Shown: piece by piece, positions 11,316 to 19,527 of the stretch
How the letters are laid out: the number at the start of each line of letters is the position of its first letter
Position numbering within the stretch: the first letter of the stretch is position 1
DNA from: Streptomyces tauricus
GTDB taxonomy: Bacteria; Actinomycetota; Actinomycetes; Streptomycetales; Streptomycetaceae
Assembly (NCBI RefSeq): GCF_014650955.1
Contig: NZ_BMVY01000010.1
Location: forward strand, 124,001 to 188,000
Direction of reading: 5' to 3'
DNA length: 64,000 nt
Notes under the pieces: generated by a model
Databases searched by the model: none
Told to the model about the DNA's origin: nothing
Seen by the model: only the letters and a program-made list of their open reading frames with translations
Made by a program: the position numbers and the translations under genes

Positions 11316-11960
11316 TCAGTGGGCCCACCGAAGGACGAGCTGGCGCAGATCCGCCTCTGTCGGCTGATCGGCGGGCAGGCGCTCACGTGGAACCAGGTCC
11401 GTGGTGATGCCGTCGAAGAAGACGGCGGCATATCTGCGCCACAGTCCGGTGTTCGGGTGGACCATCGAGATCAACATCGTCATCAGCATCTCGAAGTCGG
11501 CCGTGCCGATGTCCGGGCGGATCACGCCGGCCTGGTGGGCCCGCTCCACCAGCGCGGCGAGCCGGGGGTGCAACTGGCCGGCGCAGGTCTCCACTCGCCT
11601 GCCGTACAGAGCGGACCGGGTGAGGACCTGTGCGAAACCGCGGTCGCCGGCCTGGGCCGTCATCACCTTTTCGACGAACGACCGTAGCCCCGTCCAGGCG
11701 TCCTCCATCTCCAGCGCCTCGTCGCCGCGCTTGGCAAGGTCGGCCACGCGCTGGTCGAAGAGGGTGACGATGAGGTCGTCGCGTTGCGGGAACCGCCGGT
11801 AGACCGTCGCCACTCCGACGCCTGCCCGACGTCCGATGTCGTCGTAGGGGACGTCGAGGCCGGACTCTGCGAAGAGGTCGCGCGCCGCAGCGACGATGAG
11901 CTCACGATTACGTGCCGCGTCCCGTCGCAGCGGTTGGTGAAGTTCAGTGCTGTCCGTCAC
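11316..11960 (-). CDS. TetR-family repressor of the adjacent MFS exporter
   Basis: The 214-residue product has an N-terminal TetR HTH (about residues 15-60, ending GVATVYRRFPQRDDL) and a helical ligand-binding domain. The GTG start at 11960 lies about 8-12 bases after a plausible minus-strand -10 (TACACT, 11973-11968), so the mRNA may be leaderless. It is divergent from the MFS gene across 91 bp containing two inverted repeats, the classic arrangement for a drug-responsive repressor and pump. The effector is unknown. Confidence 0.92.
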   Translation of the reverse strand: MTDSTELHQPLRRDAARNRELIVAAARDLFAESGLDVPYDDIGRRAGVGVATVYRRFPQRDDLIVTLFDQRVADLAKRGDEALEMEDAWTGLRSFVEKVMTAQAGDRGFAQVLTRSALYGRRVETCAGQLHPRLAALVERAHQAGVIRPDIGTADFEMLMTMLISMVHPNTGLWRRYAAVFFDGITTDLVPRERLPADQPTEADLRQLVLRWAH

Positions 11961-11987
11961 GGATCTCAGTGTAGGCGACGGCTTGCA

Positions 11988-12037
11988 AAAGTGGAGAGTT
12001 CTCTCCAGTATGAGAAGCGGAGAAGGTAGTCCACTTT
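11988..12037. promoter_or_regulatory. Inverted-repeat operator region between tetR and MFS gene
   Basis: TGGAGAG-TT-CTCTCCA (11992-12007) is a perfect 7+7 inverted repeat. A longer pair, AAAGTGGA (11988-11995) and TCCACTTT (12030-12037), brackets it. Both overlap the likely divergent promoters, so they are the best candidates for TetR binding. Confidence 0.65.
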
Positions 12038-12051
12038 AGGGAAGCTTCGAG

Positions 12052-13584
12052 ATGACAACAGATCCGACGCAGTTGCTCTCCGGCCCCAAGGGGCCGGACG
12101 GCCCAACGGGCCACGACGAGAAGGCTCAGCCAAGCGAGAAGTCGGCGGCGCGGCGCAGGTGGGCTGTGCTGGCTGTCCTCGCGCTCGCACAGCTGCTGAT
12201 CTCGCTCGACTCCACGGTCGTCACCGTTGCCCTGCCGAGCGCGCAGGCCGAGCTCGGGTTCTCGGCCGGCGACCGACAGTGGATCATCACTGCGTACGCG
12301 CTCGGGTTCGGCGCGCTGCTCCCGCTCGGAGGACGCCTGGGCGACCTGTTCGGTCGCGAACGCGTTTTCCTGGCCGGCCTGGCCGGCTTTGCCGTGGCCT
12401 CGGGGCTCGGAGGCGCAGCGCAGGGGTTCCCGATGCTGGTCGCGGCTCGGGCGCTTCAAGGCGTCTCGGGCGCCATCCTTGCTCCTGCTGCTTTGTCCCT
12501 CGTGAGCACGACCTTCGCGCTGCCGACGGAACGGGCCCGTGCCTTCGGTGTCTTCGGAGGCATCTCGGCCGGCGGCGGAGCTGTGGGGCTGCTGCTGGGC
12601 GGTTCCATGACCGAGTATCTGTCGTGGCGTTGGAGCCTCTATGTGAACGTACCGCTGGCCGTCGTGGCCGCGGGCGGCGCGCTGTGGCTTCTCACCTTCA
12701 AGCGTATGAGCGGGACCCGCCCCCGGATCGACTGGCTCGGGGCGACGCTCGTGGCAGGTGGCCTGTTCTCCGTCGTGTTCGGGATGTCGAAGGCGGAGAC
12801 CTCCGGCTGGGACAGCACCGGCACGATCGCATGGATCGGCGCCGGAATCGTGGTTCTCGGTGCGTTCATCGCCACGCAGGCACGTGTCCGTGAACCGCTC
12901 CTGCCCTTGCGCGTCCTGGCGGACAGGACGCGGGCGGGGTCGCTCCTGTCGATCGGTGTCAGCGGCATCGGGCTCTTCGTGACCTTCCTCTTCATGACCT
13001 TCTACATGACCGAGCTGCTGGGCTACGGCCCTCTCGACACCGGCTTCGCGTTCCTGCCGTTCATCGCTGCGCTCATCCTTGCCTCCGGCGTCTCGGCAAC
13101 CCTGGCGAGCCGGGTCCCCACTCGCGTGATCGTGCTGGTCGGCATGCTGACCGCGGCAGCCGGCATGCTGCTGTTCACCCAGCTCCCGGTCGACGGCACC
13201 TACGCCGCGGACGTACTGCCCGGCATGCTGGTCGCGGGCGTCGGGGTCGGTCTGTTCATCGCGCCGGCCATGGGCGCAGCCACCTCCGGCATCGATGACC
13301 GGGACGCGGGCGTGGGCTCCGCATTGGTGCACGTCGCCCAGCAGGTCGGCGGCTCCATGGGAGTGGCAGCGCTCAGCGCTGTGGTCACATCGGCCGCCGA
13401 GGACTCCCTGCGCGGCCAGGTGGTCGACGCGGCGAGCCGCGCCGCGGCAGCCGTGGACGGCTACCAGTCAGCGTTCGCCTGGACAGCCGCCATCCTGGCG
13501 GCCGGCGGGGTCATGGCCGCCCTGCTCATCCGCCCAGGCACCGTTGAGTCATCGGAAGCGATCGAGGTGCCCACCGCGGCTTGA
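12052..13584 (+). CDS. MFS multidrug exporter, DHA2 (EmrB/QacA-like, 14 TM) family
   Basis: This 510-residue integral membrane protein starts, after a 35-residue hydrophilic N terminus, with LLISLDSTVVTVALPSAQ, the DHA2 motif. Motif A appears in GGRLGDLFGRERVFLAG, and the antiporter motif region in GGISAGGGAVGLLLGG followed by LSWRWSLYVNVP. About 14 membrane segments are expected. Such proteins expel toxic compounds by proton antiport. The divergent TetR gene probably represses it until a substrate binds. A strong terminator follows at 13618-13654. Confidence 0.93.
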   Translation: MTTDPTQLLSGPKGPDGPTGHDEKAQPSEKSAARRRWAVLAVLALAQLLISLDSTVVTVALPSAQAELGFSAGDRQWIITAYALGFGALLPLGGRLGDLFGRERVFLAGLAGFAVASGLGGAAQGFPMLVAARALQGVSGAILAPAALSLVSTTFALPTERARAFGVFGGISAGGGAVGLLLGGSMTEYLSWRWSLYVNVPLAVVAAGGALWLLTFKRMSGTRPRIDWLGATLVAGGLFSVVFGMSKAETSGWDSTGTIAWIGAGIVVLGAFIATQARVREPLLPLRVLADRTRAGSLLSIGVSGIGLFVTFLFMTFYMTELLGYGPLDTGFAFLPFIAALILASGVSATLASRVPTRVIVLVGMLTAAAGMLLFTQLPVDGTYAADVLPGMLVAGVGVGLFIAPAMGAATSGIDDRDAGVGSALVHVAQQVGGSMGVAALSAVVTSAAEDSLRGQVVDAASRAAAAVDGYQSAFAWTAAILAAGGVMAALLIRPGTVESSEAIEVPTAA

Positions 13585-13617
13585 GACACGCAAGCCGCGG
13601 ACCCCGCCCGCACGTGA

Positions 13618-13654
13618 TCGTGGGCTGCCGGCGCTCCTGCCCGGCAGCCCACGA
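13618..13654 (+). terminator. Intrinsic terminator-type hairpin after MFS gene
   Basis: A perfect 14-bp stem (13618-13631 pairing with 13641-13654, TCGTGGGCTGCCGG arm) has a 9-base loop. It lies 33 bp after the MFS stop. No U-run follows, as is common in Streptomyces. Confidence 0.75.
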
Positions 13655-13729
13655 CGGCGGCGCGCAATCAAGTCTCCACGGAGGCGGGGGTCGATCCGTC
13701 CACAGCGACGCCCCAACGGGCGCCCCCCA

Positions 13730-13780
13730 CTACGGTTTTCGCAGTCCCGCAACGGGGCTACCGGCCTTCGGAGTTGGCAT
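13730..13780 (-). CDS. Possible 16-residue micro-ORF with strong RBS
   Basis: The minus strand reads MPTPKAGSPVAGLRKP then stop, with AAGGGAGG five bases before the ATG. It lies in the otherwise empty region between the convergent MFS and NERD genes. The ribosome-binding site is unusually good for a chance frame, but no family is recognised. Confidence 0.2.
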   Translation of the reverse strand: MPTPKAGSPVAGLRKP

Positions 13781-13876
13781 GACTACCTCCCTTTGTCGAG
13801 CGCATGGCCCGGGGGTGGTGTCACCAGCTCCGAAGGCACTGACAGACCGCTCATTAAGGAGCGCCGGGGCCGGGTC

Positions 13877-14680
13877 TCAGACCCGTACCCATGTCCCCCG
13901 GTCGCGGGCCATCGCGTGCAGGGCCTCCACGTCCGCCGGTTTGAGGACGCCTCCCGCGCGGGCCAGTGACGTGACGTCGGTGTCCAGCAGGATGCGCATC
14001 TCACGCAGCGGGGCCGTCACCGAAACATCCCTGGGGCCGAAGAGGGCGAGGACGGGGCGTACCTCGGCGGTGAGGGCGTACGAGGCGCGGTTCGCGTCGG
14101 CGCGGACCACGCGCAGCAGGGGCCGGGCCTCCCGGCGGCCCACCGTGACCATGGGATCGGCGACGAGGACGCGCTGCTTACGGGCGTACACCGTGTGCAC
14201 GGCGAACAGGCCGCCCGGGCCGATCACCAGGTGATGGACGCGGTCCCCGCCGGGCAGCGGCACCGAGTGCAGGGTGCGCCACCCGGCCCCGTCCAGCCGG
14301 TCCAGCGCCTCGCCGACCGCCAGCTCCGCCGCGAGGGCGTGCCGCCTGGGATCCGGTCGCATCCGCCGCTGCGGACCCGGCTCGTGGTCGAGCACGGTCT
14401 GCAGGGCCTCGCCGGGCCGGTTCGGCGCGAGGTCGTCGTCCGGGTGCAGGGACAGCCGGACGAGTTCGGCGGGGGTCGGCACCGGGGGCGGTCCGACCGT
14501 CACCGCTCCGGTCAGGAACGGTCCGAGCACATCGAGCACGTCCTCGCGCCGCTCCTCGCTGAGCAGATTGACCCGGGCGGCCTCCCTGTCGTACCAGGCG
14601 ACGTTCCTGCCGTCCGTGCGGCAGACGTAGAGCCGTTCCTGACCGTGCCGCCAAGTCGGTATGACGCGCAGTGCGTTCAT
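13877..14680 (-). CDS. NERD (nuclease-related) domain protein
   Basis: In this 267-residue protein the second half carries a NERD-like restriction-endonuclease fold pattern: AVGEALDRLDGAGWRTLHSVPLPGGDRVHHLVIGPGGLFAVHTVY, that is, a GE element followed by the D-H-L-V-I-GPGGLFAV strand. The usual DH-VV-GP arrangement is present, but the full catalytic lysine set cannot be confirmed. The N terminus (TWRHGQERLYVCRTDGRNVAWYD) is a Streptomyces-type extension. It is divergent from the phosphatase-like gene, and the 5' ends nearly touch. A DNA-processing or signalling role is conceivable but unproven. Confidence 0.75.
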   Translation of the reverse strand: MNALRVIPTWRHGQERLYVCRTDGRNVAWYDREAARVNLLSEERREDVLDVLGPFLTGAVTVGPPPVPTPAELVRLSLHPDDDLAPNRPGEALQTVLDHEPGPQRRMRPDPRRHALAAELAVGEALDRLDGAGWRTLHSVPLPGGDRVHHLVIGPGGLFAVHTVYARKQRVLVADPMVTVGRREARPLLRVVRADANRASYALTAEVRPVLALFGPRDVSVTAPLREMRILLDTDVTSLARAGGVLKPADVEALHAMARDRGTWVRV

Positions 14681-14771
14681 GCATCATCACCCCTCGACCA
14701 TGGGAACAGGCGGGGTGCTCCAGGGGCAAGAAGGCGGTTACCTTTGGGAGCAGTTGGAGGGGGAGGCGCCG

Positions 14772-15278
14772 TTGCGGGCTCGCAGGAAGCAACCCGATGT
14801 GCCGGTCCCGGACAGCCCGTGGAGTGAGATAGTGCCCGGCCTGTGGATGGGCGGGCACGAGTACACGGGCCGGTCGGGAGAACCGGAATTCGCTGTCGTA
14901 CACGACGAGTTCGACCTGGTGCTGACCCTGCTGCGACTGCCCGGCCACGGGCCCGCGCCGGGTGTGGAGCACCATGTGTGGCCCATTCCGGACGGGCCGC
15001 TGGACGGCACACAGCTGACCGGTGTGATGCGGCTCGCCCGGACCGCGGCCGAGGCGCTGGACGAGGGCAGGCGCGTCCTGGTCCGCTGCTACCACGGCTA
15101 CAACCGTTCGGGCCTCGTCGTCGCCCACGCCCTGGTCCTCGCGGGCCGTACGTCCGACGAGGCGATCCGGCTGATCCGCTCCCGCCGTTCCCCGTGGGCC
15201 CTGCACAACGAGCTCTTCGTGGAGTACCTGGGGGCCGGGCTGGCCACGGCCCGGCTTCTGGAGGAGCTCGCGGAGTAG
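14772..15278 (+). CDS. Dual-specificity/tyrosine phosphatase-like protein
   Basis: The core is a cysteine-phosphatase signature VRCYHGYNRSGLVVAHAL, with the C-X5-R loop CYHGYNR, after a WMGGHEY and HVWPIPDGPL acidic-loop region. The product is about 168 residues if translation begins at TTG 14772, which has GGAGGGGGAGG just upstream. The same frame is open back to 14661, but ATG codons there (14679, 14700) lack a ribosome-binding site and overlap the divergent NERD start. The role is probably dephosphorylation of Tyr/Ser/Thr residues; the substrate is unknown. Confidence 0.78.
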   Translation: MRARRKQPDVPVPDSPWSEIVPGLWMGGHEYTGRSGEPEFAVVHDEFDLVLTLLRLPGHGPAPGVEHHVWPIPDGPLDGTQLTGVMRLARTAAEALDEGRRVLVRCYHGYNRSGLVVAHALVLAGRTSDEAIRLIRSRRSPWALHNELFVEYLGAGLATARLLEELAE

Positions 15279-15304
15279 GCGGCCCCCGCCGGAGGCCGGA
15301 GCTT

Positions 15305-15462
15305 GCGCCGTTCCCCGCGCCCCTTGGAAGCGAGAGACTGCGCCGTTCCCCGCGCCCCTGAAGCGTGACACCCCGCCGTTGCCCGCGCGCCCCCAAAGAC
15401 AAAAGATTGCGCCGTTCCCCGCGCCCCTGAAGGGCAAAGGACTGCGCCGTTCCCCGCGCCCC
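15305..15462. repeat. Family A intergenic repeats, 5 copies
   Basis: Cores at 15305-15323, 15340-15358, 15409-15427 and 15444-15462 are exact, and a degenerate copy lies at 15372-15394. All have the same orientation and fill most of the gap between the phosphatase-like gene and the SH3 protein gene. Spacing is 35-69 bp. Confidence 0.9.
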
Positions 15463-15572
15463 TTGTGGGGAGCGGGGACGCCCCGATGGCTCAGTGTGGC
15501 GGGCGGCTCGGGAGAGGCGCTTCTAATGTGGCGATTAGTCAGCTATGACCCTATTTCACGGAGGAGCCCGCC

Positions 15573-15944
15573 ATGTCTCTGCGTACCGTTTTCGTTCGTC
15601 TTGGGATAGCCGCCGCCGGTGGCGCTCTCATCGTCGGGGGCACGAGTCCCGCGTTCGCGGGGGACGACTGGGGTGACCACCACGGCAACCACGACAGCAG
15701 CCACCCCAGGTACTACAAGGGCCGCGTCAGCGCGCCCGGCGGACTGAACCTGCGGGACAAGCCGACCCGCGGCAGCGCCGTCATCGGCTTCGCGGAGTAC
15801 GGCGAGGTCGTCTCCATCTTCTGCAAGACGCCCGGCCAGAGTGTCCAGGGCAACCACCTGTGGTACCTCCTCGCCGACGGCACCTGGGCCTGGGGAGCCG
15901 CCCGCTACATCGACAACATCGGCGCCTCGCCCCGCTGGTGCTGA
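15573..15944 (+). CDS. Secreted SH3-like domain protein
   Basis: The 123-residue product has a clear Sec signal peptide (MSLRTVFVRLGIAAAGGALIV, cleavage likely after SPAFA). A His/Asp-rich spacer is followed by one bacterial SH3 domain (VSAPGGLNLRDKPTRGSAVIGFAEYGEVVSIFCK...WYLLADGTWAWGAARYI). Such small exported SH3 proteins bind peptidoglycan or surface ligands. A good RBS (GGAGG) precedes the ATG. It lies just upstream of the ftsW/PBP pair, though 90 bp separate them. Confidence 0.85.
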   Translation: MSLRTVFVRLGIAAAGGALIVGGTSPAFAGDDWGDHHGNHDSSHPRYYKGRVSAPGGLNLRDKPTRGSAVIGFAEYGEVVSIFCKTPGQSVQGNHLWYLLADGTWAWGAARYIDNIGASPRWC

Positions 15945-16036
15945 GCGGTTCCCGGGTGCCTCCCGAGGCGCACCGCAACAGTCCAGTTGTCGCCGTATAA
16001 CAGGACATCGGGCGATCAGCTTGCTAACTTCCGGAC

Positions 16037-17410
16037 ATGCTCTCGCCCGGAACGACAGTGCAGGCGGACCCGCCGGCTCCCGTTGTACGCCTCCCCCGGC
16101 GCCGTGGCATCGAGTTCACCCTCCTCGTCGTGGCCGTCCTGCTCTCCGTGTACGGCTACTGCGCCGTCGGTCTCGCAAGGACCGGATCCGTCCCGCCCGG
16201 TGCCGCCGGATACGGCGCCGGGCTGGGCGTGCTCGCGCTCCTCGCGCATCTCGCGGTGCGCCTGCGCGCCCCCTGCGCCGACCCGCTGCTGCTGCCGATC
16301 GCCGTGCTGCTGAACGGCCTCGGCCTGGTCCTGATCTACCGGCTCGACCTGGAGACCCCGGGCGACCGGGCGGCGCCCACGCAACTCGTCTGGTCGACGC
16401 TGGGCGTGGGCCTGTTCATCGCGGTGGTGGTGCTGCTGCGCGACCACCGGGTGCTCCAGCGCTACACGTACGTGTCCGTCGTCACCGCTCTGGCCCTGCT
16501 CGTCCTGCCAATCTTCTTCCCCTCGGTGAACGGCGCCCGGATCTGGATCAGGATCGCCGGGTTCTCCATCCAGCCGGGCGAGTTCGCGAAGGTCATGCTC
16601 GCGCTGTTCTTCGCCGGCTATCTCGCCGCCAACCGCAACGCGCTCGCGTACACCGGCCGGCGCGTCTGGCTGCTCCAACTGCCCACCGGACGCGTACTCG
16701 GCCCGATCCTCGCGGTCTGGCTGCTGAGCGTCGGCGTACTGGTCCTCGAACGCGACCTCGGCACCTCGCTGCTCTTCTTCGGCCTCTTCGTGATCCTGCT
16801 GTACGTGGCCACAGGCCGCACCGGCTGGATCGCGGTGGGGCTGCTGCTCGCGGCGTGCGGGGCCTTCGCCGTGGGCTGGCTGGAACCGCATGTGCACAGC
16901 AGGGTCGAGGACTGGCTGCACCCCTTCGCGTCGATCGAGGCGGGCCAAGGCCCGAACCAACTCGCCCAGTCGCTCTTCGCGTTCGCCGCCGGCGGGTTCC
17001 TCGGCACGGGCCTCGGCGCCGGCCACTCGGTCCTCATCGGCTTCGCCGTCAAGTCGGACTTCATCCTGGCCACGGCGGGCGAGGAACTGGGCCTGGCGGG
17101 CCTCTCCGCGATCTTCATCCTGTACGGGCTGCTCGTCGAGCGCGGTATCCGGGCGGGCCTCGTCCTGCGCGACCCCTTCGGCCGGCTGCTCGCGGTCGGG
17201 CTCGCCTCGATCGTCGCGCTCCAGGTGTTCGTGATCGCGGGCGGGGTGACGGGGCTGATCCCGCTGACCGGGATGGCCATGCCGTTCCTCGCGCAGGGCG
17301 GTTCGTCGGTCGTCACCAACTGGATCATCGTGGCCCTGTTGATGCGCCTCAGCGACTCGGCACGCGGCCGGTCCGAGGAGGAGCAGCCGACGGGAGAGGT
17401 GGCGTCGTGA
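16037..17410 (+). CDS. SEDS-family peptidoglycan glycosyltransferase (FtsW/RodA/SpoVE)
   Basis: This 457-residue polytopic membrane protein has the SEDS signature NGARIWIRIAGFSIQPGEFAKVMLALFFAGYL. The family's catalytic-loop aspartate is plausible in VLERDLGTSLLFFGLFV, and the C-terminal pattern LIPLTGMAMPFLAQGGSSVVTNWIIVALLMRL is standard. It polymerises lipid II together with a class B penicillin-binding protein, and that partner follows with a 4-bp overlap (GTGA). This pair is likely one of several FtsW/PBP sets in Streptomyces, used at particular growth or sporulation stages. Confidence 0.93.
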   Translation: MLSPGTTVQADPPAPVVRLPRRRGIEFTLLVVAVLLSVYGYCAVGLARTGSVPPGAAGYGAGLGVLALLAHLAVRLRAPCADPLLLPIAVLLNGLGLVLIYRLDLETPGDRAAPTQLVWSTLGVGLFIAVVVLLRDHRVLQRYTYVSVVTALALLVLPIFFPSVNGARIWIRIAGFSIQPGEFAKVMLALFFAGYLAANRNALAYTGRRVWLLQLPTGRVLGPILAVWLLSVGVLVLERDLGTSLLFFGLFVILLYVATGRTGWIAVGLLLAACGAFAVGWLEPHVHSRVEDWLHPFASIEAGQGPNQLAQSLFAFAAGGFLGTGLGAGHSVLIGFAVKSDFILATAGEELGLAGLSAIFILYGLLVERGIRAGLVLRDPFGRLLAVGLASIVALQVFVIAGGVTGLIPLTGMAMPFLAQGGSSVVTNWIIVALLMRLSDSARGRSEEEQPTGEVAS

Positions 17411-18885
17411 CGGGCAACGGGCGGCCCATGACCCGGTACATCCGGCACGCCGCCGCGTTCTGCGCGCTCCTGCTGCTCGCCCTCCTCGTCAACGCCGCCC
17501 GGGTGCAGATCGTCCAGGCCCGCGCGTACGACGAGAATCCGGCCAACCGCCGTCACACGATCGCCCGTTACGGGCAGCCGCGCGGCGACATCCTCGTCGG
17601 CGGCCGGGCGGTCACCGGGTCCCGGGACTCCGGCGAGCAGTTCCGCTACGAACGGACCTACAGGGACGGCCCGTTGTACGCCCCCGTCACCGGCTTCGCC
17701 TCCCAGGTGTACGGGACGTCCCTGCTGGAGGGCGCCGCGGACGGCGTACTGGCGGGCACCGACCCGGCGCTCTCGCTGCTCCCGCTGTGGAACGACCTCG
17801 CACGGGCCCGTAACCCCGGCGGTCATGTGGTCACGACCCTCGACGCGGCGGCGCAGCGGGCCGCGTACTCCGGGCTCGGCTCGCGGCGGGGCGCGGTGGC
17901 CGCGCTGGAACCGTCCACCGGCCGGATCCTGGCCCTCGTCTCCACCCCGTCCTACGACCCGGGCGAGCTCTCCGGGACGGGCTCCGCCGTGGCCGGGGCG
18001 TGGGCGCGGCTGAACGGGGCGGCGGACCGGCCGATGCTCAACCGGGCGGTACGGCAGACGTATCCGCCGGGTTCGACCTTCAAGGTGGTCACCGCGGCGG
18101 CGGCCCTGGACTCGGGCGTGGTGCGTGACCTGGACGCGCCGACCGACTCCCCGGACCCCTACCGGCTGCCGGGCAGTTCGGCGCGGCTGACGAACGAGGT
18201 CGAGGGCTGCGCGGACGCGTCGCTGCGGTACGCCTTCCAGTGGTCGTGCAACACGGTCTTCGCCGGTCTGGGTGTGGAGGTGGGCCAGGGCGCGATGCGC
18301 AGGACGGCGGCCGGGTTCGGCTTCAACGACCGCAAGCTCGGAATTCCCTTCCGGGTCTCCCCCAGCACCTTCGACACCCGGGTGGACAGGGCGCAGCTCG
18401 CACTGTCCTCCATCGGCCAGTACAACACCCGTGCCACACCGCTGCAGATGGCGATGGTCGCCGCGGCCGTCGCCGACCACGGCTCGGTGCGTACGCCGCA
18501 TCTGGTGGAGCGGACGATCACGGACGACGGCGGCCTGGTGTCCGCCACCGGGCAGCACACCCTGCGCCGGGCCATGAACCCCGCGACGGCCGTCCGGCTG
18601 CGCGAGCTGATGACGGACGTGGTGGAGAAGGGCACCGGCAAGAACGCCGCGATCCCCGGTGCCACGGTCGGCGGCAAGTCCGGCACGGCCCAGCACGGCA
18701 TCCACAACTCCGGTACGCCGTACGCCTGGTTCATCTCCTGGGCGCAGGCCGACGACTCCATGGAACCGGCGGTGGCCGTCGCGGTCGTCGTCGAGGACGC
18801 GGCGGCCGACCGGGGTGACATCAGTGGTGGCGGGGACGCGGCACCGATCGCGCGAGCCGTGATGGAGGCGGTGCTCGACCGGTGA
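17407..18885 (+). CDS. Class B penicillin-binding protein (PbpA-like transpeptidase)
   Basis: The protein has about 492 residues. A short cytoplasmic tail and a membrane anchor (AAAFCALLLLALLVNAARV) lead to a transpeptidase domain with all three active-site motifs: STFK (Ser223, Lys226), SCN (Ser280-Asn282) and KSGT (424-427). GTG at 17407 overlaps the ftsW-like stop by four bases; an ATG at 17428 is an alternative. The same frame is open for another 520 codons upstream, through the ftsW-like gene in another phase, but that is a GC artefact. It cross-links peptidoglycan made by its SEDS partner. Confidence 0.93.
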   Translation: MTGNGRPMTRYIRHAAAFCALLLLALLVNAARVQIVQARAYDENPANRRHTIARYGQPRGDILVGGRAVTGSRDSGEQFRYERTYRDGPLYAPVTGFASQVYGTSLLEGAADGVLAGTDPALSLLPLWNDLARARNPGGHVVTTLDAAAQRAAYSGLGSRRGAVAALEPSTGRILALVSTPSYDPGELSGTGSAVAGAWARLNGAADRPMLNRAVRQTYPPGSTFKVVTAAAALDSGVVRDLDAPTDSPDPYRLPGSSARLTNEVEGCADASLRYAFQWSCNTVFAGLGVEVGQGAMRRTAAGFGFNDRKLGIPFRVSPSTFDTRVDRAQLALSSIGQYNTRATPLQMAMVAAAVADHGSVRTPHLVERTITDDGGLVSATGQHTLRRAMNPATAVRLRELMTDVVEKGTGKNAAIPGATVGGKSGTAQHGIHNSGTPYAWFISWAQADDSMEPAVAVAVVVEDAAADRGDISGGGDAAPIARAVMEAVLDR

Positions 18886-18930
18886 GACGGGGGTGGTGGC
18901 ACGGCTGTCGCCCGACCTAACGTTCGGTCG

Positions 18931-19449
18931 ATGACTCAGCCCGCAGCCGCTTACGAACTCGCCCAGGTGAACATCTCCCGACTGCAAGCCCCGCTGGACT
19001 CCCCGCAGTTGAAGGACTTCGTCGACGCCCTCGACCCCGTGAACGCGGTCGCCGACGCCGCCGACGGGTTCGTCTGGCGGTTGCAGAGCGACGACGGCAA
19101 CGCGACGGACGTGTCGGTCTTCGGCGACGACTGGCTGATCATCAACATGTCGGTGTGGCGGGACGCGAACGCCCTCACCGCCTTCATGTACCAGGGGCGG
19201 CACCGTGAGCTGCTCAGCCGCCGGAACGAATGGTTCGAGCGGATCCGGGAGGCGATGACGGTCCTGTGGTGGGTGCCGGCCGGGTACCGCCCGACGGTGG
19301 CCGAGGCGGAGGGGCGCCTGCTGCATCTGCGGGCGCACGGGGCCACGGCGTACGCCTTCACCCTGCGGACGCCGTTCCCGCCCGGGGAGTCCGGCCCCGT
19401 TCTCGGGATCCAGGACCAAGCACTTGAGGCCCAGGTCCAAGGGGCTTGA
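18931..19449 (+). CDS. DUF3291-domain protein
   Basis: The 172-residue product reads YELAQVNISRLQAPLDSPQLKDFVDALDPVNAVADAADGFVWRLQ, then DVSVFGDDWLIINMSVWRDANALTAFMYQGRHRELLSRRNEWF and WWVPAGYRPTVAEAEGRLLHLRAHG, the pattern of DUF3291 (a ferredoxin-like, monooxygenase-like fold of unknown role). The last 10-12 residues (GIQDQALEAQVQGA) are encoded by the start of a degenerate CCAGG-type tandem repeat, so the C terminus may have been altered by repeat expansion. Confidence 0.85.
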   Translation: MTQPAAAYELAQVNISRLQAPLDSPQLKDFVDALDPVNAVADAADGFVWRLQSDDGNATDVSVFGDDWLIINMSVWRDANALTAFMYQGRHRELLSRRNEWFERIREAMTVLWWVPAGYRPTVAEAEGRLLHLRAHGATAYAFTLRTPFPPGESGPVLGIQDQALEAQVQGA

Positions 19450-19512
19450 GATCCAGGACCAAAGGGGATGGAGGTCCAGGGCCAAGGGGGATGGAGGTCC
19501 AGGGTCAAGGGG
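19410..19512. repeat. Degenerate tandem repeat across the end of the DUF3291 gene
   Basis: Units related to GATGGAGGTCCAGGGCCAAGG run from inside the DUF3291 coding region to the hairpin at its end, about four imperfect copies of 20-25 bp. The last two (from 19468) are nearly identical. Confidence 0.7.
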
Positions 19513-19527
19513 TCTCCGTGGACCCTT
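19507..19527. terminator. Shared bidirectional hairpin between convergent genes
   Basis: AAGGG(G)TC (19507-19514) pairs with GACCCTT (19521-19527) around a 6-base loop. It lies between the convergent DUF3291 and di-iron genes and overlaps the latter's stop. Confidence 0.45.

Noticed and set aside
15305..15462. Family A repeats considered as a CRISPR array
   Set aside because: The 19-bp units are irregularly spaced, GC-only, occur in many other gaps and have no cas genes nearby.
15841..17406. A 520-codon in-frame extension upstream of the penicillin-binding protein
   Set aside because: It reads through the SEDS gene in another phase and is Arg/Pro/Ala-rich without structure. The PBP has a normal start and membrane anchor at 17407.
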